A stretch of DNA of 64,000 nt from Saccharothrix sp. (GTDB taxonomy: Bacteria > Actinomycetota > Actinomycetes > Mycobacteriales > Pseudonocardiaceae), in NCBI RefSeq assembly GCF_031180885.1, contig NZ_JAPSLK010000036.1, positions 1 to 64,000 on the forward strand, in the 5' to 3' direction. Of this stretch, positions 62,513 to 64,000 are shown piece by piece (within the stretch, counting starts at the first letter, position 1; each line of letters starts with the position of its first letter). The notes under the pieces were generated by a model, which did no database searches, was not told the DNA's origin, and was given only the letters and a program-made list of their open reading frames with translations. Both the position numbers and the translations under genes were made by a program.

Positions 62513-62595
62513 GGAAGAACCCCCAACCGAGGGAGGGCAAGGGCGTCGATTCCCCCACCGTGGCTGGGAGCAGCCCGCCACGCGGAGCGCGTCCA

Positions 62596-63369
62596 TCAGC
62601 CGTCAGCCGACTCGTGCCACCGACCCACCACCCACCGGGCCAACGCACCAAAAACCAGGAACACCGCAATCCCCAACCCACTAGCCAACACCACCGCCGC
62701 GAACATCTGCGCCGAAGCGAGCTGCGACCGGTAGTTGTCGATCAACACCCCCAGCCCCGGCTCGCCCTGCCGGAAGAAGAAGTCCCCCACCACCGCCCCG
62801 ATCACGCTCCCACCCGCCGCGATCCGCAACCCGGTGAACAACGCCGGCAGCGCCGCCGGCAGTTGCAGCTTCCACAACCGCGCCCACCGCCCAGCCCCGT
62901 GCAGGTCGAACAACTGGTGCTGCGCCCTGGGCACCGACCGGATCCCGAAAAGCGTGTTCGCCACCAACGGGAACAACGACAACAACACGCACACCAGCAC
63001 CCGGCTCGGAAACCCGAACCCGAACCAGAACCCGAACAACGGCACCAGCGCCAGCACCGGGATCGTCTGCAGCACGACCACGTACGGGTACACCGCCCGC
63101 TCCAACCACCGCGACTGAGCCATCACCACGGCCAGCCCCACCCCGAGCACCACCGAGATCAGCAGCCCCATCCCGGCCACCCGGCTGGTCAGCCCCAACC
63201 CCGCGAGCAGCTCCGCCCGGTTGTCCGGATCCAGGAACCCGACCCGAACCACCTCGTCCACCGGCGGCAACAAGAACCGCCGGCGCGGCGGAAGCACCAC
63301 ATAACTGAAGAAGGTCCACGCACCGAACACCAACACCAGCACCACCAGCGGTGGCACCACCCGCCTCAC
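62596..63369 (-). CDS. ABC importer permease (SsuC/ThiX-like), 257 aa
   Basis: Six membrane helices of the BPD_transp_1 class. The EAA-type loop that docks on the ATPase is at VANTLFGIRSVPRAQHQLFDLHG, followed by LPAALPALFTGLRIA. The family carries sulfonates, nitrate, taurine or pyrimidine precursors in with a periplasmic-type binding protein. Its ATG overlaps the ATPase stop (ATGA). No binding-protein gene is in view; it may lie past the edge. Confidence 0.88.
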   Translation of the reverse strand: MRRVVPPLVVLVLVFGAWTFFSYVVLPPRRRFLLPPVDEVVRVGFLDPDNRAELLAGLGLTSRVAGMGLLISVVLGVGLAVVMAQSRWLERAVYPYVVVLQTIPVLALVPLFGFWFGFGFPSRVLVCVLLSLFPLVANTLFGIRSVPRAQHQLFDLHGAGRWARLWKLQLPAALPALFTGLRIAAGGSVIGAVVGDFFFRQGEPGLGVLIDNYRSQLASAQMFAAVVLASGLGIAVFLVFGALARWVVGRWHESADG

Positions 63370-64000
63370 GACGCCCCCACCATCGCCCGCGACACCGCCC
63401 CCACCAACGCCGCGAACTCCGGCGACGACCGCACGTCCGGCGGCCGGGGCCGGGCGAACGGCACCGAAACCTCAGCCACCACCCGACCCGGCCGCGCGGA
63501 CATCACCAGGACCCGGTCCGCCAAATGCACAGCCTCCCCCGCCGAGTGCGTGACGAACAGCGCCCCGAACCCGTGCAGCGCGAACAGCCGCAGCAACTCG
63601 TCCCCCAACTCGTGCCTGGTCAACTCGTCCAACGCGGCGAACGGCTCGTCGAACAGGAACAGCTCCGGCTCCACCACCAGCGCCCGGGCCAGCGCCACCC
63701 GCATCCGCATCCCACCGGACAGCTGCGCGGGCCGATGATCAAGAAACTCGCCCAGCCCAACCCCGGCCAACGCCAGCTCCGCCCGCTGCCGCCGCTCGAC
63801 CTTCGGAACCCCGTCCAACTCCTCGAACAGCTCCACGTTGCGCCGCGCGGTCCGCCACGGCAGCAGCGTCGGGTCCTGCCAGACGTAGCCGACCCGGTCG
63901 GTGTGCCGGGCGACCGCACCCGCGGTGGGCGTGTCCAGCCCCGCCGCCAGTTGCAGCACAGTGCTCTTCCCGCACCCCGACGGCCCCATCAACGCCACGA
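63366..64000 (-). CDS. ABC importer ATP-binding protein (cut by window edge)
   Basis: The frame is open to the right edge, so the N-terminus is missing. Walker A GPSGCGKSTVLQL, Q-loop VWQDPTLLPWRT, signature LSGGMRMRVALARAL, Walker B LFLFDEPFAALDELTR, switch His in FVTHSAGEAVHLADR. This is the SsuB/TauB/ThiZ type that pairs with the permease just downstream. The substrate cannot be decided here. Confidence 0.92.
   Translation of the reverse strand, partial: VALMGPSGCGKSTVLQLAAGLDTPTAGAVARHTDRVGYVWQDPTLLPWRTARRNVELFEELDGVPKVERRQRAELALAGVGLGEFLDHRPAQLSGGMRMRVALARALVVEPELFLFDEPFAALDELTRHELGDELLRLFALHGFGALFVTHSAGEAVHLADRVLVMSARPGRVVAEVSVPFARPRPPDVRSSPEFAALVGAVSRAMVGAS

Larger units (their letters stand above)
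61811..62595. other. Gene-free tract with nested inverted and tandem repeats
   Basis: 785 bases with no convincing gene. 61910-62080 has CCGCACC-type short tandem units. 62109-62512 is packed with repeats listed separately. Towards 62595 the sequence passes into the end of the permease gene. The tract resembles an intergenic repeat element more than a promoter. Confidence 0.6.

Noticed and set aside
62458..63738. Rightward 426-codon open frame
   Set aside because: Antisense to the ABC permease; Gln/His/Pro/Arg repeats of a shadow frame.

Overview
The window is high-G+C DNA with the codon use, GTG starts and stop/start-overlapping operons of an actinomycete. Gene content (mycothiol-era GST-type enzyme, PadR, CGNR and MocR regulators, SSI-type inhibitor, a CebR-like operator, NRPS/PKS genes) fits a Pseudonocardiales- or Streptomyces-like filamentous genus. 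That placement is inference; no rRNA or marker gene is present to fix it.

Left part (1-9.4 kb): the tail of an acyl-CoA carboxylase carboxyltransferase, then small conserved or secreted proteins. These include a permuted papain-fold protein, a YVTN propeller protein whose signal peptide carries a stop codon, a DUF4253 protein, a ProC-like reductase, a secreted beta-helix protein behind a perfect CebR-type box, a CAP-domain protein, a cupin remnant and a two-gene ABC exporter.

Central part (9.4-33.7 kb): a compact hybrid NRPS-PKS cluster. It holds four megasynthase proteins (C*-A-PCP with a Thr-like code; KS-AT-ACP-TE; C-PCP; PCP-C-A-PCP with a Val-like code). With them are three intact P450s and one P450 fragment, two SDRs, one aldo/keto reductase, two type II thioesterases, an MFS exporter, a tiny secreted peptide and a flanking PLP decarboxylase. 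Two carrier domains have no adenylation domain of their own, and no MbtH protein, PPTase or pathway regulator is visible. The lack of reductive domains in the PKS module suggests a beta-keto product that standalone reductases and P450s then modify.

34-44 kb: a DUF2268 protease, a lipoprotein, two EamA transporters each divergent from a regulator (MocR type, CGNR type), an SSI inhibitor, a Crp/Fnr protein and a PadR/membrane-protein pair. Several operators can be read directly.

44.2-56.9 kb holds the most unusual unit: eight tightly coupled genes on the minus strand. The first encodes a natural fusion of a SEDS glycan polymerase (RodA/FtsW family) and a class B penicillin-binding transpeptidase. 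It is followed by a kinase-like membrane protein, a small membrane protein, a zinc-ribbon P-loop GTPase, a large tail-anchored protein, a coiled-coil membrane protein, a single-pass membrane protein and a soluble protein. I infer a dedicated, GTPase- and kinase-controlled peptidoglycan synthesis system. Downstream lies a deletion-ridden GH31/ricin pseudogene.

57-64 kb: a zinc-binding conserved protein, a NAD-dependent DNA ligase paralogue, a glutathionyl-hydroquinone-reductase-like protein, a conserved small protein, a 785-base non-coding tract full of large inverted repeats and 11-bp tandem repeats, and an ABC importer running off the right edge.
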